A stretch of 64,000 bases of DNA from Mucidula mucida (GCA_015501055.1 JADNYV010000037.1:62001-126000); one strand, 5' to 3'. Positions 33,175 to 45,599 are shown, counted from the stretch's first letter. Notes: a model not told the origin generated them from the letters alone. Translations and numbers: made by a program.

Positions 33175-36100
33175 TTTAATGCCTTTACAGGATGCGATAG
33201 GTTAGGAAAGTCCAGGGACACATTTACGTAGCCTCATTGGCCTGAACAATTGTGCGCGCGCTTTGGGGAATTGCAGAATAATATTGCACTTAAAGGGCAC
33301 TGGATGGCTGTACACAGAAGCATCAGAACTAGCCCAAGAACTGAAGGTCATATACACGTACAGAACAAGGCCCTCGTGAAGTAGACCTCACCATTGGAGA
33401 TCTCACGCTTCCCCACAGCATTCAATGGGGCTCTCAGATTAAGGGGCCATAGAATACCTACATCATTGCATCATCATCACGTAGCAACACTAAGTGGGCA
33501 CTTACTGGCTATGTATGTTGATGAAGAGTGATTTTGTGACAACGTGTCTGAAATACAGACGCTACAAGCAGATAAGTAAATTACGCCACTTAAGCTTGCT
33601 TAGACACTAACTGTCAGCAAAAGTCCTTTAGACAGGTACAAGGTCAGTACTGCCGCGCATGGGATTACGACATTACAACAGACATGTCCTGATGTGGGGA
33701 TAGGTAAATGTAGGAAGAGTCAGCTGATCTCAACCAACGCTGTGTACCTTCTGTGGCGAATAGTTTAGCAGGTTTTCAATATTGATGTGCCAAGACTCCA
33801 ATCAGCATCCTTGATGTTTGTTAATGCAGTGGCAAGTTTGTCTTTGCTATCAATATACCTGTCAGGGCCCTATAAGAAAATTCAAACACTGGGCGCCCCA
33901 CGGGTGAACTCAATATATTCCACCATACATTGGATGGTCTGATGGGGAAGGCTTAGGAACGTCTTTAAGAGAGTGGACAGGCCATTGACAGCAGAAACTT
34001 ACCAACATGATTAATCAGTTTCCATTGAAGACACTTGCAAACTGTGGCAGCAGTATATGGTAGACGCTCCTTGTCGGGGAACACGGGCATTTGAGAACAC
34101 CCAACCACAGCGTCAAGTTCTTCTTAGCATTTCCTTTTCTCCCTGGGGTACTTGAGCATAGCAAGCATGAATTACTCAAGTATAGTCTGCAACAGAACGT
34201 CCATTACGGAAGGAAGTGTTTCTACAGGACGCGAGTTACTGTCTCTGCGCCGGCGGCACTGGTAGACTGTGTGAGCGTTCAGGAGGGTTTGCACATAATA
34301 TAGCGAAGCAGAAAGCCAGGCTTGCTCCTTCTCGCTTAATGTGTGGCAATTGGCCTGTCTTAGTATGAGAGTACCGTGAAACTAGGGCTCATCTCCATGA
34401 TCCTGATAAACAAAAATATGTTAGATGTATACAAGAATTCGAGAAGATGGTTATCAGGAAACGCTGCGCGGCTAAGTTGCTCTGACGGAGGATATGTAAA
34501 ACGGAAACAAGAGAGGACTGTACAAGAGTCTCAATTGACGGTCGTGACACAACTGAATAAGGGGAGCACCGACATAATCATTGATGCCGCAGCACTGGCA
34601 CTAATAAACACTAATACTAGAAGAAGAATGTGGGAACACACCACTTCAGTTCCTCGTCCCAGTTGTCTTAATCCTTTAGTAAACCATCAACAAGATAGAT
34701 GGCTTCTCTAAGTTGAAGTGGCTGATACATTGGGAATATAGCCTTGTTGAGACCTTCATGAGCTGCGCGACGCATCCTTCGCCATCTGTGAGAAGTGTAC
34801 AATGAGCGATGAGCCTTTCACCAAATGCGAGCTGTCTTCTGGTCTGACGTTGTGTTGTGCGGAAGACTGAGGGCCCGGCTAAACGAGGTGCCAGTAATGT
34901 CCCCATAGGTTATTGTGATACTGGTGATGGAGTCAAAAGTTGTTTCCCGTTTTGCGCGCTTTGTGTTTGAGGTTGAGCAGGAGTTCATGAAGACAGGATA
35001 TTTCATTGTGGACAAGTGGTTGTATACACCATTGACTGGACTGCCGCCTGTACATTTAGACCTGACGGCTGTGTATACTGATAGTGTGAGTTGAATTTAA
35101 AAACATCATGATGAGGACTTGCACACATTGAGTGCCTGTTGAATTTGTGACCATGTCAAGAGAGTGCGCAGGTTGGATGCCGGAAATGCGAACCCTGTGT
35201 GGGGGGTAGCACAGATAGTGTTCGTCGCCTGCTGAGTGGGACGCGTGAGCCGCCAACTAGTTTTGTCGGGACAAAGCGTTGTTTGCTCAGTGGCCCGTGG
35301 CTGCCTGATCCGGCGAGGCAGTGTGCGGGACCTGGTTGCCGTAAGAACTTGGTGATTGGGTGTATTACCTCCCTCATAGCTCATAGCTCATAGCTCATTA
35401 AGCGTGGAAGCAAGGGGTGCGGGAGAGACGTCGCCAAGTAAGAAGGGCAAGGAAGGCCGGCTACTGTCTAGTCCCAAACTCTACGAGGTTGCGGTACATC
35501 GCAAGCAAGAGCCGAGGCCATCATCCTAGAGGTACCCGCTGGCGACAATTCGGCAATGCTTGTTACCAGCGCATCACAATTGGTCCATAACCCTGAGGCC
35601 AGCAAGATCCAGATCAAAACGAACGGCGCTAATTCCGAGAATGGATTGAATCCTCCCTAAATTTGGTGATAAGAGAGCTCGGGAACTAATGGAGATGTCA
35701 GAATTCAACTTCAAATTTGAGTTACAGATTCACACCTTTTTCTCAGAAAAAAAGCCTGGCCGGCGAGGCCACCACATGCCGTAATTGTCGCAAGCAAAAT
35801 GGCGTGCTCCTAAGATATGGTGTTGCTCCTCAAGGTGTTTGAGCGTGCGAGGAGGTGGTGAAGCCACTTCACGTTATCTAGTGGAAAGTTGTAAGCTAAA
35901 GAATAACACAATATCAGGGCAAAATGTACTGTACTTGATGGGGTAGTCAATTAGATCTACTGAAATTGGGTCAAAAGTTGAAGTTGAAGGTGAGCGCCCT
36001 CTACCGCCGGTTCTAACATTGCCTAACTGCAATTTTTCCGGAACCTGGGCCCTATATGCAACCAATATGACGTTAAAAGCGCCTCCGGAACGTAACACCC

Positions 36101-36376
36101 TGCACGATTCCACTGACTATGTCCTTTCTGTCTATCTCCTAGCTGTGATTACATAGAAGACAGCTTATTAATGCAGCATCGGCGGTGCTCTCTGATCTCA
36201 TCTATCGCCCTCCAGACTTGCCAGTAATGGAACAACGGTCTGAATGTTTTGGAAAAACTAGATGCAATGAAGCACACCATTGCCTTCTTTGCGTGATGGG
36301 TTTTTAACCCAATGCACTGGGTATTCCGGCCAAAAATCTCTGGAAAAAGGATTCCAAGAGAGGGAGTTTGAGAGAG
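33175..36376. other. Long stretch without a supported gene
   Basis: Both strands show only short frames with frequent stops. A short TCRNCRKQN motif near 35777 could be a relic of a cysteine-rich domain but is too short to name. No tRNA or repeat is recognised up to the MITE at 36379. Confidence 0.4.
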
Positions 36377-36378
36377 TA

Positions 36379-36622
36379 CTGTAGCGTTTCGACCGCAAAT
36401 TCACATAACGGGTCACGGGGGTCTTTGAAGTGAAGCTATATATACATCATAACGGGTCACGGACCACTTTGGTCAGGCACGAGCCTCCAAATAAGGAAAT
36501 TTCAGGTCCCGCTATAAGCAGAACTGTCCAAAAAAGGCAATTTAAGGGTCTGTGAAGCTGTTCGCTGTAACTTCAGACCATAATGGGTCACAGGCTGTGA
36601 AGTTACGGTCGAAACGCTACAG
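36379..36622 (-). mobile_element. 244-bp MITE, copy 2 (TA target site)
   Basis: Same length as copy 1 and in the opposite orientation, with flanking TA at 36377-36378 and 36623-36624. By eye the two copies differ at three of 244 positions. Terminal inverted repeats CTGTAGCGTTTCGACCG and subterminal CATAA(C/T)GGGTCAC repeats are present. It has no coding capacity. Confidence 0.88.
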
Positions 36623-36865
36623 TACACCAAGGTCTTAAGTAAGCTCAGAGAGCCTGGTCAACACTGTAAAAAAGCAAAAAAATCTCCCGCTGCTGCGGAA
36701 TCGGCGCAACGCACGTTCTGTACCAGTGATGCCTACAAAAACACAAAGTTTTATATCTACAAAGGTCTACATCAAGCTGTAGCAGAACCACAGCTAGTAT
36801 TACAAGTTCCTGCCATGAAACAGCTAGAAAGACAGTACATATAGTAGTGGGAGTGCGCGCGGGCG

Positions 36866-37106
36866 ATGGCAGGTAAGTTGCTGACTAATCGAGCCAGACT
36901 TACCTGCCATTCGCCAGATTCGGCCATGGGCAGCGCTCCTTTAATAGAATGACTTTCAAAGTTGGTAGTACCGAGACAGGTTAATCATTTTGAGTACCTA
37001 ACTGGCTGCTGGAGCGGCCCACCGTCGCAAGAGAACAAATTTTGTGCTGTGGGACTTACCTTCCACTGCCTATTTGGGAAGCCAATAAACAGCATGGCAG
37101 GTAAGT
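36866..37106. repeat. Three copies of a 13-mer (ATGGCAGGTAAGT and its complement)
   Basis: The 13-mer is at 36866-36878 (plus), 36898-36910 (reverse complement) and 37094-37106 (plus). The first two form a hairpin; the last two bracket 209 bp and could be the ends of a small inverted-repeat element. No target duplication is evident. Confidence 0.5.
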
Positions 37107-39206
37107 ACCCAGCTGATTGGGTAATAAAATGCGTGATGTGTCATTTTGTATTTGGGTCCACAAAGCGACTCGGAGTCCGGTCTTCTCTCTCAGTCACCGT
37201 TCATTCCCACATCCCGCACCCGGAGATACATTTAGAGCTGTCTTTAGTACCTGCATGCACAAAACATTCAGATTGGGAAGCAGAAAACAACTTGCGTTGA
37301 ATCCGACTCGGATTCCGTCTTGCGCTTACCAGCTCGCTGTCTGTGTCTTTGTTTAATCCAAGAGACAGGTGAGAACAAAGTGTTGGGGACAACTAACCAA
37401 GCACAATGAGAGATGGCTGTTTTCAAGCGGTCATGAATGGGACCTGACGCTTGCTTTGCGAACATGAGGCACCACTGAACTTGAGGCTAGCAAACATCGT
37501 GCGACAATGCATGCAGAATGCCTGGTCTGTTAAATTGAAAGCAAGTACGGCAAGACGACATGCGCTGCGCACCTGATAGACAAGGGCCTGGCTGGTTACA
37601 ACAATCAGGTCTACTTCTTCAACTTGCCATCTTGTTGGTTATTGCGCCCGTGGCAGAGGAGCTTGCCCATTGCTCCGTCCCAGGCCTGTGTTTTGGTAGA
37701 CTGTCCCTGCCGCGGTCTGCAGCCTGCTCGGGTAGAGTTAAGTCGTCATCGCTTGTCATGCTTCCGCATTGGTGAGACCACTTCCCTCCTCCAAAGGAGG
37801 GGGGAGGGATTCCGTGAAGAGGACTTGGCAAAGCGCGAGCCTGCTGTGAAGCAGAAGAAACGACAGAAGGTTGTCTTTGACCCAAATGATGTTCTTGATT
37901 TGACATGTAAGGTTTTGCGCCTTCTGTCCTGCCAATTTCTCTTATCTGCTTTTCAGGATAAACAGAGTGCAATTATATTCACGGCTTTTTTTACAAACAC
38001 TCTTTACTGTATGTTTAACTGGTTTCTAGAACATTGATCTCTATGTACTACAGTATAGCTAGCTTGAAACTTGATAACTGGGATGGATGGCCCCTGGCCA
38101 GACACCTTATATTGGCAGAAACTTTGTGAAGGGGCTTATCTTGAATCCTTAGAACACCCAAAGACACGGTGTGTGTACATGGGATGCCAATGTTGGCGAT
38201 GACGGAACAAACCTTATATTTGCTGGCCTCCAGGTGTTCTGCTCAAAATGTGCAAGATCATTGTGCACACGAACCAAACGACAATGGTCTCCTTGGTGCC
38301 ACAGTTGCAGCAGAGCTAAACAAAAGCAAGATTGAACACTGGCATGTTATGGTCCGCAAGCCCGTCGCGTACAGAACCAATACGTACACTGAGAATCATG
38401 AGTGCTTAAAGAAGGCCGTCCCCCATCATGCCCAGTCATTTGTTTATCCATTCTGGAGTGTCTCTCTCACTCTGATCCTGCAGATTGGGACCCCAGAAGG
38501 TAGTGCCTATACAAATTCAGTAAAATGCAACCATTGGGTATTTTGGTTTGTGTCCTTCCAATGGTATACCGCCTCCCCAGGCCCAAGCATCTAGCTCGCG
38601 GAAACGCAACATCACACCAGACAAGAAGGACATGAATAACATTTTGGATGAAGAATCGGAGGACAAAACCCAAACTTGAGGTTAATCTGCTACACCCGTT
38701 AAAGACTTAAGCTGACATGCATACAGGCAGAACTGCAGCAGCTACGGAGTGGTGCAAAGTTGAGCAAGAAGACCAAGAGCAAGCCAATTGTGAAGAAGGA
38801 GAAGCGGCAGAAGATTGCCCAAACAAAACTATGATACACGTAGACTACATGCATATACAATTGGAAACTATAGTAATACCGTCAAGTGATAGGACAGAGA
38901 ATGAAAATCTATTTATTCGTATCAAGAAGAGCAAGCACACGATCTGCAGAAACACATCAACACTGGGGCTTCTGTGTCATGAGATCCAAGGAATGGAGAG
39001 AAACTTTGGATAGAGATACACTATCTGATAAAGGTGTCGTATCATCGAATGAAGGCGAGGCAGATGGTGCCGAATCATTAGATGAAGGCGTCGCATTCTC
39101 AGTGATTGAGTGTACATGCTTATTGGGATTAGCGGATTTTCGACAACCGGGCTTGGCATATGAGCGTTGTTGAAAATTCTGCTCAAGCAGATTAACCAAT
39201 TGCTGG
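37107..39206 (+). other. Possible remnant gene, identity unknown
   Basis: Some plus-strand stretches look exon-like: KREPAVKQKKRQKVVFDPND near 37830-37890, a 141-codon frame at 38169-38594 (ALLNKSKIEHWHV-type text with TNTYTENHECLKKAVPHH), and a lysine-rich end ELQQLRSGAKLSKKTKSKP near 38728-38790 following a TACAG acceptor. They cannot be joined into one frame and no family is recognised. The region ends abruptly at the LTR at 39207. Confidence 0.3.
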
Positions 39207-39735
39207 TGTTAGCAACTGACTTTAGCCACATGACTAAACCAGGTACCACAGCAAGAACTAAAGGAGAAAGTGTTTGTATTTGTAAGCCTAGGCTAGGCCA
39301 AGTGTATAAACAAGACCGGAACTAAGTACAATGGTGCTACACTACTGCTTATATACTAGTAAGTCTGTGTTTGGAACTCCTTGTCCATACATGTTTCCGC
39401 TAGGGTTAACTCCACGCCCTTGACCCAGTGTTGTATGCTACTAGTCCGTGAAACCATTAAATACAAGTGGTAACTGCATGTAAGTAATAATACTGAAACA
39501 ACCATGTGTGCTACGAGTGTCGGTGGTGTGTATACAATAGGAAGTCCATGAGGTATCGGCATGTATGATGTCATCTATATGTTGGGCGTGTGTCCGACAT
39601 GAGCACAGCTTCAGTAATAAAAAGAAGTATGATTGGTGACGAAACAGATGATGAAACAGTCTGTTGGTTGATAAGACAAGCCTCCCAATAAGATATGATA
39701 AGATTGAAAATGTGAAAATATGGTGATTTATAACA
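39207..39735 (-). repeat. Gypsy-2 left LTR (3' LTR)
   Basis: 529 bp, TGTTAGCAACTG to TTTATAACA, clearly more diverged than the Gypsy-1 LTRs and poor in CpG. The purine-rich tract abuts it at 39736-39750. Confidence 0.88.
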
Positions 39736-42700
39736 TCACCCCCTCCTTAAGGCGCAAGTTCCATTCTGCGCCAGAGTCGCTCCATGAGGGCTGCAGAGGG
39801 TAGCGTGATGTCGAGGGGTTTGGTATTGGGCGATGGCATGGGTCGGAATAAATGGGATGGAAACTGCAACATAGGGACTTCAATTTGAGCAAGTGCAGGT
39901 GGCTTTGGCTTGTTCGGGTACTGTTGGTGAAAATCAGTGATAGCTTTGTCGGCATTCTTGAGATTGCATGCCGGTTCCCATGTCTGCTCGTGTGTGCCAT
40001 AACCCGTCCAGTGAACCTTGTATTAGAAACCCCCGCGGTACTTCTGGGAATTCATCACTTTCTCAATCTCCCATTCCGGCTTGGTGCCTTCCAACATCGG
40101 TGGCGGATGTGTGTCTCGGGGTTGTGTCGGAAACTGGGGCTTGTGATAAGATGTCAGCAGGGCTTCATTGAACATGGAATGGATGCTCTTCCACGTGTGA
40201 GGGATCTGGAGCTTGTAAGAACTTGTCCCAACTTTCTTGATCACTTTGAACGGCCCAAAGCGTTTGTCATCAAGCTTCTTCATTGGTTGGTCCATGCTGA
40301 GATTCGTCCCTTCCAGCCATACTTTGTCGCCTTCCTTGTACTCTACTGCCTCTGTCCGCTTCCTGTCATAAAACTGTTTTATGTCCTCGTTTGCCATCTT
40401 CAATGCTGACCCCACTTTGTCCTATGTTTTCCTCATGCTGTCGGCAAACTCCTGTGCAGTCTCATTTCTTAATGCCGTTTTTGGAGCGGTGCCTTTGTAG
40501 GGGTGTCTGCCCATGTCTGCGAAGAACGGAGTGACTTTGGTCGCCGAGTGAACTCGATCGTTGTAAACGAATTCAGCAGAGGGTAGCCATTCATGCCAGT
40601 CGTTCTGATGATAGTTGACGAATAACCGTAAGAAATGTTCTATCTCTTGGTTCAGCCGTTCCGTCTGCCCATTTGCCTGTGGATGATACGCTGTTGCAAA
40701 ATTTCCTTCAATGCCCAGCAACCGGTACAACTCCTTCATGAAGTGTGAGTGATATTGCCGCCCTCGATCATGTATCATCTGTTGCGGCAATTCATGTATA
40801 GGAAAGATGCAATTGCGGTAAATACAAGCCATGCCTTCTGACGTCAGGGTAGTGTATATTAGTATGATGCATAACCGCTTTGTAAAATGATCCACAAATG
40901 TGCTGATCACATTGTATCCTCCCGACTCCGGCAACTCGCCAATCATGTCCTGTTATGAATCGCCATATTTTCACATTTTCACATCTTATCATATCTTATT
41001 GGGAGGCTTGTCTTATCAACCAACGGACTGTTTCATCATCTGTTTCGTCACCGATCATACTTCTTTTCATTACTGAAGCCGTGCTCATGTCGGATACACG
41101 CCTAACACATAGATGACATCATACATGCCGATACCTCATGGACTTCCTATTGTATACACATCACCAACACTTGTAGCACATATGGTTGTTTCAGTATTAT
41201 TACTTACATGCAGTTACCACTTATATTTAATGGTTTCATGGACTAGTAGCATACAACACTGGGTCAAGGGTGTGGAGTTAACCCTAGCGGAAACATGTAT
41301 GGACAAGGAGTTCCAAACACAGACTTACTAGTATATAAGCAGTAGCATAGCACCATTGTACTTTAGTTCCGATCTCGTTTATACACCTAGCCTAGCCTAG
41401 TTCTACAAACGCAAACACTTCTTTCCCTTGAGTCTCTCTGGTACCTGGTTTAGTCCCGTGGCTATAGTCAGTTGCTAACATGTCCGTCCCGACTTTCTCC
41501 CATGGTTCGCTTGGTACATCTATAGGATGGAGAGGTGCAGCTGGCTTTGTGCGATGTGACTTTGTAACTTGGCATTTTTGACACCCTTTCACATATTCGC
41601 GGACGTCTCTGCTGATTCCTGGCCACCAATAGGTGCATGTGATCAACTCGAGGGTCTTGTATCGTCCGGGATGCCCTGCAAGCTGTGCGTTGTGATGCAT
41701 TTCAATAACTTTTCCCCGCAATTTCTTGTCCTTTGGTATGTAAATACAATCTTTCCATCTAATAAGTCCATTTTCCTTCTCTTCCCATCCTTTTTCTTTG
41801 TTTTCTAATGCTTTTTGTATGTATCTGTCTTTGTTTCCTTTTCCTTGTTTGATTTTGTTAAGTAATTCGTCCTCCGGTGTAGCTACTGTATGTAAAGAAA
41901 ATTGAATTTGTGATATAAAAATCTCCAGTTGTAGCAAAACAATGTTTTAGTTATCTTTTTCCCCCTTCTCATGGCCTGTCATCCTTGACAAGGCATCAGC
42001 TTTTCCCAGCGGTCTGGGCATCAATCAAAAGTCAATGTGGATTCCGTCTAGTTGATTGTGGGGTTGTGATATCGTAGCCAATCTAGCCCCAAAAAGATAC
42101 TTGTTTTGCCAAGATTGGTGACGGCCAACTCGATCTTTTTGCCGTGATCACCGATCTTCATCCGGACCTCCACAAAACCTTTGATTGCTCCTCCCTTGTT
42201 TAGGGTTCCATCCGCATTGTAGACAGGGAGCTTGACCGGTAACTCCTTGATCGGGAGTCCGTTCTTCTCGACGAATTCTTTATTGATGCAAGAACCCGTT
42301 GCTCCACTGTCAAGAAGGGCACTTGTTTCCCATTGAGAGCCTGTGTGCACGCTCTCTATGGTTACTCGGAGTTTCATGTCTTGCCCCTTTGTTCCCCGGA
42401 TGTACTTCCTCGACTTTTTCAACTCCGTTACAACTTCTAGCGCGGCTTCCTTTGTCAACGCTCTGATCGCCATCACCTTCTCCTCCGTCGCTTCTCTCTC
42501 TCTCCGCTCCGGCATCCATGCTCTCAAAATTCCCACTGCTCTCGGCACGTCATCCTCTCATAGCCGTTGTGCGATCCACTCGGGCGTATTTGGCTCAAAT
42601 CTTTCTTTCGCAGGTTTTGGTGGTAAAGTCGTCGATGATATTTTAGATGTTTCAGTACCAGTACTATAAATAGATTCTGCATCTGACAATTCTTCCCTTG
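39736..42700 (-). pseudogene. Gypsy-2 pol remnant lacking reverse transcriptase
   Basis: Minus-strand pieces give the chromodomain end (39739-40060), integrase C terminus (40023-40415), integrase core (40422-40946) with MIHDRGRQYHSHFMKE, the integrase zinc region (41392-41937) and protease (42048-42548) with [15 protein letters not shown]. At 42007-42010 the sequence passes directly from the region encoding GKADALSRMTG to that upstream of the protease. This corresponds to loss of roughly 1.47 kb (14980-16455 of Gypsy-1), which holds the whole reverse transcriptase. Many stops arise from CGA, CAG or TGG codons changed by C-to-T or G-to-A. Confidence 0.85.
40951..41480 (+). mobile_element. Solo LTR inserted in the Gypsy-2 integrase
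   Basis: 530 bp, TGTTATGAATCG to GTTGCTAACA, in the opposite orientation to its host element, flanked by the 5-bp duplication TGTCC (40946-40950 and 41481-41485). No internal sequence remains. Its end (TTGAGTCTCTCTGGTACC) resembles the right LTR of Gypsy-2 more than Gypsy-1, suggesting an older sub-family. Confidence 0.92.
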
Positions 42701-42719
42701 GCAACTGCTCCGGCAGGAC

Positions 42720-43633
42720 TGCGTCTACTGCGGGAGCTTTGCAAAACCCAACTCTTCGGTCAGCTTCTTCTTCTCCTTGTCATTCATTTTGGTCCATAGA
42801 CCCTGAATCTGCTGGGGTCAACCCTTCTTTGGACAGAACCTGCTAATGTGGCTGTGTTCGCCACAGCTGAAGCAAAGTCCCCTTCAACATGTGTTGTCAA
42901 TATTCATCGGCCTGCCGGCTCCTCCATAGGTAACACCAGTGGCATCTCGTTGTGTGATCGGCATCGGGGGTGGGTTTGTAGGATTGGCTCTCAATGTAGC
43001 CGCCTGCGGAGCTTGGGGCTAGGACTGCATACCGGGCTTTTTGCTCGTCATCCGCCTTCTCCACAACTGATCAATCTGGATAATCTGTGTCTTCCAATCC
43101 TTGTATTTCTCCGGCAACCCGTCTCGGCTGTCATAGATCTGATCAATGATCTTCTCGTTGACGTTGGTCTTGAGAAGTCGCACAACATATGTGTCATCCT
43201 TCAAATATTCTGCCTGAGTGAGCAGAACCTCAAACTTCTAGAAAAAATCTTGAGCGGTATCTTGCCCCTAGCGCAACTGCTCGATCTGGTCTTGCGCGTC
43301 TCGCGCGAGGTTGGAATGCATAAATCGCTCCTTCAAATGCTTCTTGAACTCCGTCTAAGAGACTGTCCATCCCTCTTCTTCCTCGTCAAAGTTCTGATCT
43401 GTGTAGTTTTGAACCCATGCATCAACATGATCTCCTCAGATGTAGGAGAGAACAACATCAATCCTTTCGGAGTCAGATGTGAGGTTGTTCTTCTTGCGGT
43501 ATGTAAACATGGATTGCCACCAGCTCTTGTACTTGGTCTTGTCCCCGTCATAGTCATAAGGTTTGTTGACAAGGGATCGGCCTTTGGGTTCAACATTGGC
43601 GTGATGAGCGGGCTCGGGTGCTTTGTTGGACAT
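42720..43633 (-). pseudogene. Gypsy-2 gag remnant
   Basis: Starts MSNKAPEPAHHANVEPKGRS at 43633 and is recognisable through the zinc-knuckle region near 42830, but is interrupted by several stops and frame changes. Differences from Gypsy-3 are mostly C-to-T and G-to-A. Confidence 0.8.
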
Positions 43634-44231
43634 GATGAATTGGGGTGATGAGATCAGAGAGTGAAAGGGTGAAAGTGGGGATATGAGTGATGCGGATTTG
43701 GATGAAATGGGTGAGGGAATAGAGGTTTGGATGAATAAGGGGAAATTGCCTAGATCTGAAATAGAATCCAGGACATGGTAGAGTGGGGAATGATGATGTG
43801 TATTGTAAGGTAAGTAAAGTAGGTAAGTATTGTAACTGTCTACACTATTTTACTGACTACTGACTATGTATCTTCGGAGCCCAAGAGCTCGTCACAAGTT
43901 CGCAATTGCCCAGCCGACGTCCCTCTGGTGTGAGGTAAGCCAAAGTTTTCCTGGGAACGGGGGTTGACCCGTAAACAGCGCCCACTGAAGTGCAACTGCC
44001 AAAATTTCGTTCTTGTGAGAGCGGCTACTTCTAGCACCCGAGGCAGTTATCTCTAACTGTTAGCCAGCGCTACTGGGACCAATACACATGTATGCGGATG
44101 TGCGCTGGGATTAGGAATCCGTCAATCTGTAAACAGGAAAGGGGATGGGGAAACATGCAATGATCAAACAGCGAAGTGCTGATCAACAATCAGGGATGTG
44201 TGGTAGGTGGTCGAAGGTAGTTCCAATCTTC

Positions 44232-44471
44232 TGTTAGCGACTGACTTTAGCCACATGACTAAACCAGGTACCACAGAGAGACTCAAGGAAAGAAAGCGTT
44301 CATGTTCGTAGAACTAGGCTAGGCCCGGTGTATAAACGAGATCGGAACTAAAGTACAATGGTGCTACACTACTGCTTATATACTAGTAAGTCTGTGTTTG
44401 GAACTCCTTGTCCATACATGTTTCTGCTAGGGTTAACTCCACGCCCTTGACCCAGTGTTGTATGCTACTAG
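44232..44471 (-). repeat. Gypsy-2 right LTR, first part
   Basis: Starts TGTTAGCGACTG and breaks after ...GCTACTAG, where Gypsy-3 is inserted. The remaining part is 50998-51289. The complementary primer motif is at 44339-44349. Confidence 0.88.
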
Positions 44472-45000
44472 TGTTATGAATCGCCATATTTTCACATTTC
44501 CACATCTTATTATATCTTATTGGGAGCCTTGTCTTATCAACCAACGGACCGTTTCATCATCTGTTTCGTCACCGATCATACCCCTTTTCATTACCAAAGC
44601 CGTACTCATGTCGGACACACGCCCAACACATGGATGACATCATACATGCCGACACCTCATGGACTCCCTATTGTATACACACCGCCGACACTCGTAGCAC
44701 ACATGTTGTTTCAGTATTATTACTTACATGCAGTCACCACTCGTATTTAATGGTTTCACGGACTAGTAGCATACAACGCTGGGTCAAGGGCGTGGAGCAT
44801 CCCTAGTGGAAACGCGTATGGACAAGGAGCTTCAAACACAGACTTACTAGTATATAAGCAGTAGTGTAGTATCATTGTACTTTAGTTCCGATCTCGTTTA
44901 TACACCTGGCCTAGCCTAGTTCTACGAACGCGAACGCTTTCTTCCTTAAGTTCTTGCTGTGGTACCTGGTTGAGTCTCGTGGCTTAGTCAGTCGCTAACA
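44472..45000 (+). repeat. Gypsy-3 5' LTR with TATA box and predicted RNA start
   Basis: 529 bp. TATATAAG at 44851-44858 lies 33 bases upstream of AGTTCCGATCT at 44884-44894, which is the exact complement of the sequence at 45003-45013. The distance from the TATA box is that expected for a transcription start. Confidence 0.9.
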
Positions 45001-45002
45001 GA

Positions 45003-45013
45003 AGATCGGAACT
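45003..45013 (+). promoter_or_regulatory. Putative self-priming primer-binding site of Gypsy-3
   Basis: AGATCGGAACT, two bases inside the 5' LTR, pairs perfectly with AGTTCCGATCT in the LTR (44884-44894); extending by one base gives 12 pairs. The Tf1/sushi group of Ty3/gypsy elements is known to prime reverse transcription from the first 11 nt of its own RNA folded onto such a site rather than from a tRNA. The geometry here fits that model. Confidence 0.75.
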
Positions 45014-45599
45014 ACTTTCTACCACCTACCACACATCCCTGATCGTCGATCAGCACTTCGCTGTTTGATCATCGCACATTCCCCTATCCCCTTTCCCTGT
45101 TTACAGATCGACGGATTCCTAATTCCAGCGCACGTCCGCATACATGTGTATTGGTCCCAGTAGCGCCGGCTAACAGTTAGAGATAACTGCCTCGGGTGCT
45201 GGAAGTAGCCGCTCTCACGAGAACAAACTTTTGGCAGTTGCACTTCAGTGGGCGCTGTTTACGGGTCAACCCCCGTTCCCAGGAAAACTTCGGCTTACCT
45301 CACACCAGAGGGACGTCGGCTGGGCAATTGCGAACTTGTGACGAGCTCTTGGGCTCCGTAGATACGTAGTCAGTAGTCGGTAAAATAGCGTAGACAGTTA
45401 CGATACTTACCTACCTTACTTACCTTACGATACACACCATCATTCCCCACCCTACCAAGTCCTGGATTCTATCTCAGATCTAGGCGACTCCTCCTTATTC
45501 ATCCAAACCTCTATTCCCTCACCCATTTCATCAAAATCCGCATCTCCTATATCCCCACTTTCACCCTTTCACTCTCCGATCCTATCACCCCGACTCATT
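45014..45599 (+). other. Gypsy-3 leader (untranslated)
   Basis: About 590 nt between primer-binding site and gag, conserved with Gypsy-1 without a shared open frame. Confidence 0.6.

Noticed and set aside
35156..35384. Arginine-rich minus-strand frames considered as the zinc-cluster part of the transcription factor at 32737
   Set aside because: No CxxC pairs with the Zn2Cys6 spacing were found, and the distance is too large for one gene with short introns.
43636..44221. Possible separate gene in the sequence upstream of gag
   Set aside because: The same stretch is the leader of all three chromovirus copies and no frame is conserved among them.
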